Assembly (NCBI GenBank): GCA_039796915.1 | Contig: JBDKIU010000047.1 | Span: 1 to 5,635, forward strand | Direction of reading: 5' to 3' | Origin: REEB481 sp039796915 | GTDB lineage: Bacteria; Bacteroidota; Bacteroidia; NS11-12g; UBA955 | Length of the DNA: 5,635 nucleotides | Shown here: positions 1 to 5,635 of the stretch, in pieces | Layout: the number at the start of each line of letters is the position of its first letter | How positions within the stretch are numbered: position 1 is the first letter of the stretch | Program-made: the position numbers and the translations under genes | The notes under the pieces: generated by a model | What the model was told of the DNA's origin: nothing | What the model saw: only the letters and a program-made list of their open reading frames with translations | The model's database searches: none

Positions 1-319
1 AATGTCGCAGTACCTGGAGTTATCCTCCGGGGAACGCGAAAAAGCTCAATCTGCGGGTATTCCTTACGACAGTACCAACAACCAGTTGATGCATTGGGTG
101 GATTTTGGCCGCAGGGCTGCCGCCGTGGATTTGCAGCGCCGGAAACAGGAAGCCAAAGAACGGAATCAGCCCTTCAAGGATGAAGCTTTGCGTTATGCGA
201 TTAAAGCCGACGGTAAAGCTCCATACGACAAGGTGAAAAAGGTGATCCAGATATTCAAGGATCTGAACATCTACAGGTTCAACATGATCACTAACATAGA
301 GGACGAACCTAAAATCTGA
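1..319 (+). CDS. exbD: ExbD/TolR family biopolymer transporter, first copy (5' partial)
   Basis: This is the C-terminal 105 residues of an ExbD protein; the reading frame begins at base 2. ExbD is the inner-membrane, peptidoglycan-facing partner of the ExbB proton channel and helps energise TonB. The visible part is the periplasmic domain. It holds the stretch 'GIPYDSTNNQL' and the closing block 'YAIKADGKAPYDKVKKVIQIFKDLNIYRFNMITN', the typical C-terminal ExbD strand-helix-strand of Bacteroidota. The methionine at base 2 is very probably internal, because the membrane helix with its essential Asp must lie upstream, outside the window. The stop at 317-319 is followed after 9 bases by a second exbD, so the two are co-transcribed. 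The family is secure; the true start is not visible. Confidence 0.88.
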   Translation, partial: MSQYLELSSGEREKAQSAGIPYDSTNNQLMHWVDFGRRAAAVDLQRRKQEAKERNQPFKDEALRYAIKADGKAPYDKVKKVIQIFKDLNIYRFNMITNIEDEPKI

Positions 320-328
320 AACTGAACC

Positions 329-955
329 ATGGCTGAAATAAATACCGGCGGCGGCGGAGGTGGTGGTAAACACGGCAAGAAACGGGCGAAGAAACTGAGT
401 ACCAGGGTGGATATGACCCCCATGGTGGATCTCGCCTTTCTGCTCCTCACCTTCTTCGTACTGACCGCAACATTCAATAAACCCAAGGTGATGGAGTTGA
501 ACTTCCCGTTCGATAAAGACACCCCTGATGAGAAACCATCAGAGGTTCGGAACGGCCTCACCATCATTGCAGCAGGGAATAATATACTCTATTATTACTC
601 AGGCTCGCTGGGCAAGGCAGAAAAGCTGGAAAACACCGATTACACGGCCAATGGGCTCCGCAAGTTGCTGATTGAACGCAACCGCGATGTGGTAGAACAA
701 ATCCGTGAACTCGGGCTGAAAGCTCAGAAAACCAATATGGCTGACAGCACCTTTAAAAGGGAAATGGTGAAAATCCAGAGCATCCCCGATGCACTGGTGG
801 TACTGATCAAAAATGATGACAAAGCCACCTACAAGAACATCATTGACATTGTGGACGAATTGAACATCACCAAAGTAGGACGCTTTGTGGTGGTGGACGA
901 ACTCGACCCAAAAGAAAAGACGATGATGGCGGATGCAACTAAAATCAACCCTTAA
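329..955 (+). CDS. exbD: ExbD/TolR family biopolymer transporter, second copy
   Basis: A complete 208-residue ExbD paralogue. The N-terminus is cytoplasmic, with seven glycines in a row (residues 7-13) and then a basic patch (KHGKKRAKK, 14-22). The motif DMTPMVDLAFLLLTFFVLTATF (28-49) follows and forms the single membrane helix. Asp34 in 'TPMVD' aligns with the proton-pathway Asp25 of E. coli ExbD. The rest is periplasmic and ends in the usual strand-helix-strand 'DALVVLIKNDDKATYKNIIDIVDELNITKVGRFVVVDEL' (about 155-193). At 208 residues it is longer than E. coli ExbD (141); the extra length lies at about 70-150, as is common in Bacteroidota. ATG 329 is chosen because it starts 9 bases after the previous stop and no earlier start fits. 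Together with the partial first copy it suggests a motor with two different ExbD subunits. Confidence 0.93.
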   Translation: MAEINTGGGGGGGKHGKKRAKKLSTRVDMTPMVDLAFLLLTFFVLTATFNKPKVMELNFPFDKDTPDEKPSEVRNGLTIIAAGNNILYYYSGSLGKAEKLENTDYTANGLRKLLIERNRDVVEQIRELGLKAQKTNMADSTFKREMVKIQSIPDALVVLIKNDDKATYKNIIDIVDELNITKVGRFVVVDELDPKEKTMMADATKINP

Positions 956-966
956 AGGATACAACT

Positions 967-1788
967 ATGGCAGATAAACTCTTTGACAGCTGGACCAGCC
1001 CACTGAGCGAAAGCAGAAATGAACTGGTTTTTGCCAACAGAAACCGCAGCTACGGTGCTTACCAGCTGCGCCGTTCCTATCGAAATACCCTGATTCTGGC
1101 GATGCTGGTTTCAGGTGCCGTATTCCTGATTGTTACGGGTGCCCCGAAAATCATGGACCTGATCAATGGTCCGGAAAAGAAGAAAAAGAAATTCAAGGTA
1201 ACCAATGTTACCCTGGAAGCGCCGAAACCATTGAAAGATGAACCCGCCCCACCACCGCCTCCTCCTCCACCAGAGCAGGAAGCACCTAAGGTGAAAACCC
1301 AGAAGTTTGTGGTGCCGGTCATCAATGAAGAAGCACGTGACCCGGAACCTCCACCTGTAAATACCAATATCGATGCAAACATCAGCAACGAAACTCAGGA
1401 AGGTGTTGAAGATGAAGGTCAGACACAGGGAACCGGCGACAAACCCGTAGAAGTGGATGCCGGCCCGCTGGAAGTGGTTCAGGTAGAAGCACAACCCAAA
1501 GGCGGTCTCTCCAAATTCTACGACTATGTAATGAACCATTTTGAATACCCCGAACGCTGCCAAAGCGAAGGAATCAATGGTTATGTAATGCTCAAATTCG
1601 TGGTGGATGTTGACGGCAGCATCAGTAATGTGGTTGCCATCGAAAAAACCGATGAATGTGAGGAGTTTACCAAAGAAGCCATCCGGGTATTGTTGTCCGC
1701 TCCGAAGTGGACTCCAGCCCAAAATGGTGGTAAAGCGGTAAAAGCCTACCGCAAAATTCCAATCAGGTTGGAAGTAGGCGAAGAATAA
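967..1788 (+). CDS. tonB: Energy transducer TonB
   Basis: A 273-residue TonB, which transmits ExbB/ExbD motion across the periplasm to TonB-dependent outer-membrane receptors. Residues 1-40 form a cytoplasmic segment with the Bacteroidota-type motif 'FANRNRSYGAYQLRRSYR' (22-39). One membrane helix follows (about 41-58), then a basic stretch (KKKKK, 71-75), a Pro-rich spacer with eight consecutive prolines (95-102), and an acidic, Gln/Gly-rich linker (about 140-170). The C-terminal domain (about 175-271) carries 'YPERC', 'GINGYVMLKFVVDVDGSISN', 'EAIRVLLSAPKW' and 'RKIPIRLEV'. Cys198 and Cys231 lie in this domain and recur in the next gene. The helix lacks the SxxxH pattern of E. coli TonB, and the cytoplasmic segment is much longer than in E. 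coli. ATG 967 is preceded by a usable AAGGA (955-959) that overlaps the exbD stop. A hairpin terminator follows. Confidence 0.95.
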   Translation: MADKLFDSWTSPLSESRNELVFANRNRSYGAYQLRRSYRNTLILAMLVSGAVFLIVTGAPKIMDLINGPEKKKKKFKVTNVTLEAPKPLKDEPAPPPPPPPPEQEAPKVKTQKFVVPVINEEARDPEPPPVNTNIDANISNETQEGVEDEGQTQGTGDKPVEVDAGPLEVVQVEAQPKGGLSKFYDYVMNHFEYPERCQSEGINGYVMLKFVVDVDGSISNVVAIEKTDECEEFTKEAIRVLLSAPKWTPAQNGGKAVKAYRKIPIRLEVGEE

Positions 1789-1796
1789 ACAAGTTC

Positions 1797-1832
1797 AAGT
1801 CCCCTGCCCCAACCCGGCGGGGGACTTTGTTT
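1797..1832 (+). terminator. Rho-independent terminator or attenuator after tonB
   Basis: Bases 1797-1808 (AAGTCCCCTGCC) pair with 1816-1827 (GGCGGGGGACTT) to give a 12-bp stem with one T:G wobble, around a 7-base loop (CCAACCC). The tail TTTGTTT is T-rich but interrupted by one G. It starts 8 bases after the tonB stop. The stem is strong and the T-tract only moderate, so partial read-through into the downstream TonB-domain gene is plausible. It could also act as a 3' mRNA-stabilising hairpin. Confidence 0.72.
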
Positions 1833-1900
1833 AGGATGAATACTGTTTGAATCTGAAGTTGAACCAACATCCACCTGCCAGGGCTGTGGCATCGAAGTAT

Positions 1901-2308
1901 ATGAAAGGTCCCTTGAAAATACTATGGCTGATTGCTTTCTATGGATTGATGCCGGGATTGATAAGCGGGCAAAACCGTCCGGAAACGATTCCATCCGATT
2001 CCAGTATAGTTCAGGCTCAGCCACGAGGAGGCATGAAAAAGTTCTATAAATTCATTGCCGAAAACTTCAAATACCCACCCCGGTGCGAATCGGCAGGCAT
2101 TAACGGTGAGGTGCTGCTGAAGTTTATTGTAGAATTGGATGGCTCTCTGAGCAATTTTGAAGTCATAGAAGAAACGAAAGCCTGTCCAGAGTTTACCAGA
2201 GAAGCCATCAGGGTTTTGAAGAAATCACCAAAATGGAAGCCGGCTATGAAAAACGGCATACCCATCAGGCATTTTCGCCGGATGCCCATTAAATTTCAGG
2301 TTGGTTAA
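1901..2308 (+). CDS. Secreted stand-alone TonB C-terminal domain protein (tonB paralogue)
   Basis: A 135-residue protein. A signal peptide (MKGPLKILWLIAFYGLMPGLISGQ, likely cut near residue 23 or 24) and a linker of about 14 residues lead into a TonB C-terminal domain (39-135). By my hand alignment this domain matches TonB 175-271 over 97 positions without a gap, with about 52 identities (54%), including 'YPxRC', 'GINGxVxLKF', 'EFTxEAIRVL' and 'PKWxPA'. Cys62 and Cys95 align with TonB Cys198 and Cys231. The TonB cytoplasmic motif and Pro-rich spacer are absent, so even as an uncleaved anchor it could not span the periplasm. ATG 1901 is preferred over the in-frame TTG at 1847, which would place 18 polar residues before the signal peptide. 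It probably arose by tandem duplication of the tonB 3' end. It is likely a soluble periplasmic protein; its role is unknown, and binding receptor TonB boxes or pairing with TonB are inferences. Confidence 0.85.
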   Translation: MKGPLKILWLIAFYGLMPGLISGQNRPETIPSDSSIVQAQPRGGMKKFYKFIAENFKYPPRCESAGINGEVLLKFIVELDGSLSNFEVIEETKACPEFTREAIRVLKKSPKWKPAMKNGIPIRHFRRMPIKFQVG

Positions 2309-2352
2309 AACTGAATCCATGCTCCTGAAGAAACCCATTACCCCATAACAAC

Positions 2353-2619
2353 ATGCAAGCATCACCAAGACATTCATCAGGCAACTGGCAAGTTCGCCTC
2401 AGTTTATGGAGTGGCCTGTTCATGGTTATCGTATTCATCACCATGGGCACTTGTCTGCTCACATTGCCTGACTTTCTTCCGCAGGCGCGCATGCCCTGGC
2501 GCAACTACACCGGCTGGTTTCTGTTGGCTTGGGCAGGTTTTCGCCTGTTTTTACTGAATATCCGTTACCGGAATTTTAAAAAAGAAGCCGCACAACACAC
2601 GCATGAGCTCCCGGAATAA
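2353..2619 (+). CDS. Small two-helix membrane protein of unknown function
   Basis: An 88-residue protein that I do not recognise as a named family. It has two hydrophobic segments, about 16-38 (LSLWSGLFMVIVFITMGTCL and on) and about 52-70 (YTGWFLLAWAGFRLFLLNI). A short loop with prolines (PDFLPQARMPW, 39-49) joins them. A basic stretch (R71, R73, K76, K77) follows the second helix and suggests a cytoplasmic C-terminus; an even number of helices then puts the N-terminus in the cytoplasm too. It starts 44 bases after the TonB-domain gene with no terminator between them. Its last 17 bases overlap the next gene, a sign of translational coupling. This overlap, the helix pattern and its place in the operon support a real gene. 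A role as a small inner-membrane accessory of the Ton motor or of the neighbouring lipoprotein is only inference. Confidence 0.75.
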   Translation: MQASPRHSSGNWQVRLSLWSGLFMVIVFITMGTCLLTLPDFLPQARMPWRNYTGWFLLAWAGFRLFLLNIRYRNFKKEAAQHTHELPE

Positions 2620-3532
2620 ACCCTTCCTCCTTTTGGTTTTCCTGGCCTGCATGCTGTTTCAGGCCTGTGGCGGAAAAGATTCCGGCTTGTCGGAAGCAGA
2701 TACGCCCACTACAGGCACATTGAACATTGGCATAGAGCACAGCGACAGTCCGGCATTGGTTGCGCAGATCAACCTCTTCCAAAGCCTTTATCTCAAATCT
2801 GAATTCAAAGCATCATTTCTTCCACAGAACCGCATTCTGGAGCTGATGATGAACGACAGCCTGAAGGTTGGTGTGATGCATCGGGATTTGAGTGCCACGG
2901 AAAAAAAGCTGCTGCAACAAAATGGAATCCAGGCGCGCAGCACCCTCATCGGATATGCAGGAATTGCACTGGTTACTGCAAGACAGGAACAGGATACATC
3001 TGCCATCCTTTTAGAAGATTTGAAGAAACTTTTCACCGGCGCTAACTCAGACAGGGTTTTGGTTTTTGACCATGCTGCCGGTGCCTGTTTCCGCTTTTTT
3101 AAAGACAGTTTATGTGCCGGCGCAGCACCCGGACCCGGAGTGCAAGCCCTGAACAGCAACAGCGAAGTATTGAATTACGTGATGAACCATCCTGGATGTG
3201 TGGGCGTGGTTGGCGCCAACTGGGTTGGCGATATGACCAGTGAAACCGCGCGATCCATGTTTCGTAAAATCAGAATCATGCCCGTACAAACCGAACCCGA
3301 AGGCGCTGCCTATAAACCCTTTTACGCACATATCAAGCTGAAAAAATATCCGTTGCGCTATGGTATTTTCATGATAAACACCCAACATTATCAAGGTCTG
3401 GGCAGTGGCTTCATTACCTTTGTGGGCGGAGCGCAGGGACAGTTGGCGCTGAAGAAAAGTGGCATTGTACCGGTACGCGATCAGGAACGAATCATTCAAA
3501 TAAACTCAGGCTGGCCAAAGGCTTTGAAATAA
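2603..3532 (+). CDS. PstS-like substrate-binding lipoprotein of the Ton operon
   Basis: A 309-residue periplasmic-binding-protein-like protein (PBP_like_2/PstS type). The N-terminus is a lipoprotein signal peptide with Cys22 in 'LFQACGGKD'. That is a loose lipobox (Phe at -3), which is tolerated in Bacteroidota. The mature domain starts with the strand 'GTLNIGIEHS' (38-47), then has 'KVGVMHRDLSATE' (88-100), 'IGYAGIALVTA' (116-126), the hinge-like 'LEDLKKLFTG' (137-146), 'EVLNYVMNHPGCVGVVGANWVGD' (188-210) and 'KKYPLRYGIFMI' (247-258). This pattern fits the PstS-like proteins encoded beside tonB in Bacteroidota. At the usual phosphate-site Ser-Gly-Thr position the text reads 'DHAAGACFRFFKDS' (156-169), so phosphate binding is doubtful. 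No pstCAB transporter genes are nearby. ATG 2603 overlaps the upstream gene by 17 bases. The fold family is fairly sure; the ligand is unknown. Confidence 0.85.
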   Translation: MSSRNKPFLLLVFLACMLFQACGGKDSGLSEADTPTTGTLNIGIEHSDSPALVAQINLFQSLYLKSEFKASFLPQNRILELMMNDSLKVGVMHRDLSATEKKLLQQNGIQARSTLIGYAGIALVTARQEQDTSAILLEDLKKLFTGANSDRVLVFDHAAGACFRFFKDSLCAGAAPGPGVQALNSNSEVLNYVMNHPGCVGVVGANWVGDMTSETARSMFRKIRIMPVQTEPEGAAYKPFYAHIKLKKYPLRYGIFMINTQHYQGLGSGFITFVGGAQGQLALKKSGIVPVRDQERIIQINSGWPKALK

Positions 3533-3587
3533 ATACCCGCAACTGGCACACGAATTGAACTATAAACACAGATAAGCTTTGAAACCC

Positions 3588-5207
3588 ATGAAACTCAGGA
3601 ACATATCTATTTACCTCCTGCCTTCAGTTTTCACCATGACTGCCGTTTCCATCAACGCCCAGTCGGTGCAGCAGGCGGCTGTTTACACCCGCAACGAGCA
3701 ATACGAGGATGCCTCCCGGATGCTGCAGTCGCTGAAATCGAAAAAGCCAACCGACCCGGTGCTTGCTTATCAGCTTGCCTGGAACGCGCTGAAATCTGAC
3801 GATGTAGCCGCCGCCCTTGCATCATTTCAGGAAGCATACACACTGAATCCGAAAAGTCCGGAAGGCCTGGTAGGTGCAGGCATCAAAGCTTTGTGGGAAG
3901 GCAATGCCAGCGATGCAGAAAACCTGTTTAACCAGGGATTGGCTGTGGCAAAGAAGAAAACCAGTGCCATGCGCAACAACATCGGCGAAGCGTATATGAT
4001 GGCTCCCAAAAGAAACCTCACCAAAGCCATTGAACAACTGAAACTGGCCACCGAAAATGACAACCTGAACGCTGAAGGTTACGTGCTGCTGGGCGATGCA
4101 CTGTGGGCAAACAAACCTGAAGACGCCAGTCCGGCCATCCAAAACTATATAACCGCTGAAGATCTTGCCGGCTCCAATAAAGTGGAAGCCATCACCAAAC
4201 AAGGAAAGGTCTGGACACGCGCAAGGGTGTTCGACAGGGCACAACAGGATTTCACGCGCGCCATCGCCATCGATGCAAACTATGCTCCGGTGTACCGCGA
4301 ATACGGCGACTACTACTATTCCCGCGGGAAAATTGACAGCGCCCTGTTCTATTATCAGGAATACCTGAGGCGCAACAACAACCCCAGTGCCCGCCGCAAA
4401 TACGTGAGCGCGCTGTACCTGGCCAAACAATACGACCAGGCCATCAGCGAAGGCGAAAACCTGCTTCAGGTAAAAGAATATCCCAACATCTTCGGACTGC
4501 TGGCGTACTCCATCGCCGAACGCAGCAACAGCAATGCCGCCGATGCTGCCAAAGGGCTGATGTATCTGGACCGATACATGCTGAGCTCCACCGACCGTAA
4601 GCCTTCAGCTATGGACCGCTATACCAAGGCAACCCTACTGGCCATGAGCGGAGATTCTGCATCTGCAGCTGTTGAGCGTGAACAGGCCTTGCGCACCGAA
4701 GGCGCTAAAGATGTATGGTTTGATGAAATCAGCAACGGCTTCTACAAAGGAAAAAGATATGCAGATGCTGCCCGGATTTTTGCCCTGAAAAGTTCTCTTG
4801 GGAAGAAAATGAGCCTGAACGACCTCATTTATCAGGCCATGAGCAATTACTACATCAAAGATTATATTCTGGCTGACAGTGTCATGGCTCAGGTATTGAA
4901 AATATCACCTGATTATAACTACGGAACGCTGATTAGGGCAAAATGCAATGACAAACTGGATACATTTCAGGAAACTTGGTCAGCAAGACCCTTTTTCGAA
5001 ACATGGATGAGCAAATTGAAGCCTGAAGAGCAAGGAAAGAATAAGAATGACCTGACGCTGGCCAATGCTTACCTGGCGGCCTATTACAACGAACAGAAAA
5101 ACTGGGTTGAAGCCAAGAAATACTATACCGCGCTTCTGGCCCTGGATCCCAACAATGCCGAAGCCAAGAAGTTCCTCGATTCTAAAGAGGCTAAGGCCAT
5201 TAAATAA
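3588..5207 (+). CDS. Exported tetratricopeptide repeat (TPR) protein
   Basis: A 539-residue TPR protein. A signal peptide (residues 1-25, ending 'SINAQ') precedes helical repeats that run through nearly the whole protein. The clearest TPR-like units are at about 58-88 (AYQLAWNALKSDDVAAALAS and on), 92-125, 163-195, 234-266 (YREYGDYYYSRGKIDSALFY and on), 413-443 and 489-523 (YLAAYYNEQKNWVEAKKYYT and on). Degenerate units fill the stretch between. TPR proteins are protein-binding scaffolds; no enzymatic domain is visible. ATG 3588 is preferred over the in-frame TTG at 3579 because it gives a typical signal peptide start (MKLRN). It lies 55 bases after the PstS-like gene with no terminator between them, and a strong terminator follows it, so it is the last gene of the Ton unit. 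A periplasmic TPR protein is a usual last member of this Bacteroidota cluster; its partner is not known from the sequence. Confidence 0.88.
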   Translation: MKLRNISIYLLPSVFTMTAVSINAQSVQQAAVYTRNEQYEDASRMLQSLKSKKPTDPVLAYQLAWNALKSDDVAAALASFQEAYTLNPKSPEGLVGAGIKALWEGNASDAENLFNQGLAVAKKKTSAMRNNIGEAYMMAPKRNLTKAIEQLKLATENDNLNAEGYVLLGDALWANKPEDASPAIQNYITAEDLAGSNKVEAITKQGKVWTRARVFDRAQQDFTRAIAIDANYAPVYREYGDYYYSRGKIDSALFYYQEYLRRNNNPSARRKYVSALYLAKQYDQAISEGENLLQVKEYPNIFGLLAYSIAERSNSNAADAAKGLMYLDRYMLSSTDRKPSAMDRYTKATLLAMSGDSASAAVEREQALRTEGAKDVWFDEISNGFYKGKRYADAARIFALKSSLGKKMSLNDLIYQAMSNYYIKDYILADSVMAQVLKISPDYNYGTLIRAKCNDKLDTFQETWSARPFFETWMSKLKPEEQGKNKNDLTLANAYLAAYYNEQKNWVEAKKYYTALLALDPNNAEAKKFLDSKEAKAIK

Positions 5208-5226
5208 CGGAATGAACAACCAAACC

Positions 5227-5258
5227 AAAAAAAGCGGTGCCCAGGCGCCGCTTTTTTT
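5227..5258 (+). terminator. Strong intrinsic terminator closing the Ton operon
   Basis: Seven A (5227-5233), then GCGGTGC (5234-5240), a 4-base loop CCAG, and GCGCCGC (5245-5251) followed by seven T (5252-5258). All 14 positions pair, with one T:G wobble, giving a GC-rich core flanked by an A-tract and a T-tract. It starts 19 bases after the TPR stop. Because the A-tract is a T-tract on the other strand, it could terminate in both directions. It insulates the peptidase gene that starts 26 bases later. Confidence 0.93.
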
Positions 5259-5284
5259 GTAACTTTAACATTGAAATCAAGTTT

Positions 5285-5635
5285 ATGAAGCGCTTGTTCC
5301 TGTTCATGGCATCCTTGTGCGGCGGTTTGGGTTTGTGGGCTCAGAATCCAAAAATCCTGTTTGCGCTGGAACCCGGTGCCGATCTGGAATACATCACTTA
5401 CCGCTTGGGGAAGGAATTCGAACATCCTCAGCGTCTGTGCCGCAACCTGCCTTATTTCTATTGCATGGTGGAAACGCAGGAAGAACGGCTGCTGCAGCAA
5501 CTTAAATCCATCCGCGGCATCAGCGCAGCACAATGGAACAAACAGGTACAATTGCGCTTCAACAGCAATGATCCCTGGTTTTACAAGCAGGAACACTTGA
5601 AGCTGATTTCTGCCGACAAAGCCTGGGATTTCCAG
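5285..5635 (+). CDS. Secreted subtilisin-like (S8) serine peptidase, N-terminal part (3' partial)
   Basis: An open frame of 117 codons from ATG 5285 that runs off the window without a stop. It encodes a signal peptide (MKRLFLFMASLCGGLGLWAQ, likely cut near residue 20). An I9-like propeptide region follows (about 22-92), with a helix 'EERLLQQLKSI' and strand 'ISAAQWNKQVQLRF'. Residues 95-116, 'NDPWFYKQEHLKLISADKAWDF', match the block that opens the S8 catalytic domain ('NDPxF..Q..L..I.A..AWD'), which lies just before the catalytic Asp of the 'VAVIDTG' motif. That Asp, and the His and Ser, are outside the window. Cys52 and Cys60 lie in the propeptide. No Shine-Dalgarno sequence is visible, as is common in this phylum. 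The gene follows a strong terminator, so it is probably expressed separately from the Ton genes. Confidence 0.82.
   Translation, partial: MKRLFLFMASLCGGLGLWAQNPKILFALEPGADLEYITYRLGKEFEHPQRLCRNLPYFYCMVETQEERLLQQLKSIRGISAAQWNKQVQLRFNSNDPWFYKQEHLKLISADKAWDFQ

Noticed and set aside
2..4. ATG as true start of the first ExbD
   Set aside because: The encoded part lacks the membrane helix and the TPxxD motif, so the gene must begin upstream of the window.
1250..1271. CCx-rich tract in tonB, and the matching GGx tract in the second exbD (347-367), as slippage-prone microsatellites
   Set aside because: Codons vary within each tract, and both encode expected elements (Pro-rich spacer, Gly-rich N-terminus) in intact frames.
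1111..1722. Long minus-strand open frame opposite tonB, and similar ones at 3822-4430 and 5123-5596
   Set aside because: They lie opposite well-supported genes, lack recognisable domains and look like complementary-strand shadows.
1841..1849. TACTGTTTG as a Bacteroidota -7 promoter box (TAnnTTTG) for the paralogue gene
   Set aside because: It has three bases instead of two between TA and TTTG, and no TTTG lies at the expected -33 distance.
1847..1900. Upstream in-frame TTG start for the TonB-domain paralogue
   Set aside because: It would put 18 mostly polar residues before a clear signal peptide; ATG 1901 gives a normal exported protein.
3579..3587. In-frame TTG start for the TPR protein
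   Set aside because: ATG 3588 gives a typical signal peptide start and needs no rare start codon.
5260..5267. TAACTTTA as a -7 box for the S8 peptidase gene
   Set aside because: It matches TAnnTTTG except for the last base, but the -33 element would fall inside the terminator stem, where no TTTG is seen. Possible but not supported enough to annotate.
5361..5600. Plus-strand 79-residue open frame inside the S8 peptidase gene
   Set aside because: It is out of frame with a recognisable signal peptide, propeptide and S8 start, and has no protein-like features.

Overview
The window looks like a Bacteroidota chromosome segment, possibly from a Chitinophagales, Sphingobacteriales or Saprospiria-type lineage; the exact lineage cannot be read from the sequence. 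The evidence is a pair of adjacent ExbD genes, a TonB with the long N-terminal 'NRxRSYGAYxLR' cytoplasmic segment, signal peptides ending in Ala-Gln, weak or absent Shine-Dalgarno sequences, and the gene order exbD-exbD-tonB-(PstS-like)-TPR that is familiar from this phylum. All seven genes are on the + strand and there is no gap above 300 bases.

Region 1 (1-1788) is the core energy-transduction module. It holds the C-terminal part of a first ExbD (5' end outside the window), a complete second ExbD, and a complete TonB. ExbD works with ExbB, which is expected just left of the window, to couple the inner-membrane proton gradient to TonB. TonB then opens TonB-dependent outer-membrane receptors. 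A strong hairpin with a T-rich tail (1797-1832) follows tonB.

Region 2 (1901-5207) is a downstream accessory module. It contains (a) a 135-residue exported protein that is almost only a TonB C-terminal domain and is clearly a tandem duplicate of the tonB 3' end; (b) an 88-residue protein with two membrane segments; (c) a PstS-like lipoprotein that overlaps (b) by 17 bases and lacks a recognisable phosphate-binding signature; and (d) a 539-residue exported TPR protein. A near-perfect intrinsic terminator (5227-5258), which can work on both strands, closes this unit.

Region 3 (5285-5635) is the 5' end of a separate gene for a secreted subtilisin-like (S8) serine peptidase. The window cuts it off just before the expected catalytic aspartate.

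The most unusual item is the anchorless, spacerless TonB C-terminal domain protein next to its parent tonB. The two share a conserved cysteine pair. Otherwise this is a recognisable Ton operon whose accessory proteins have no settled function; I do not see an entirely new system.
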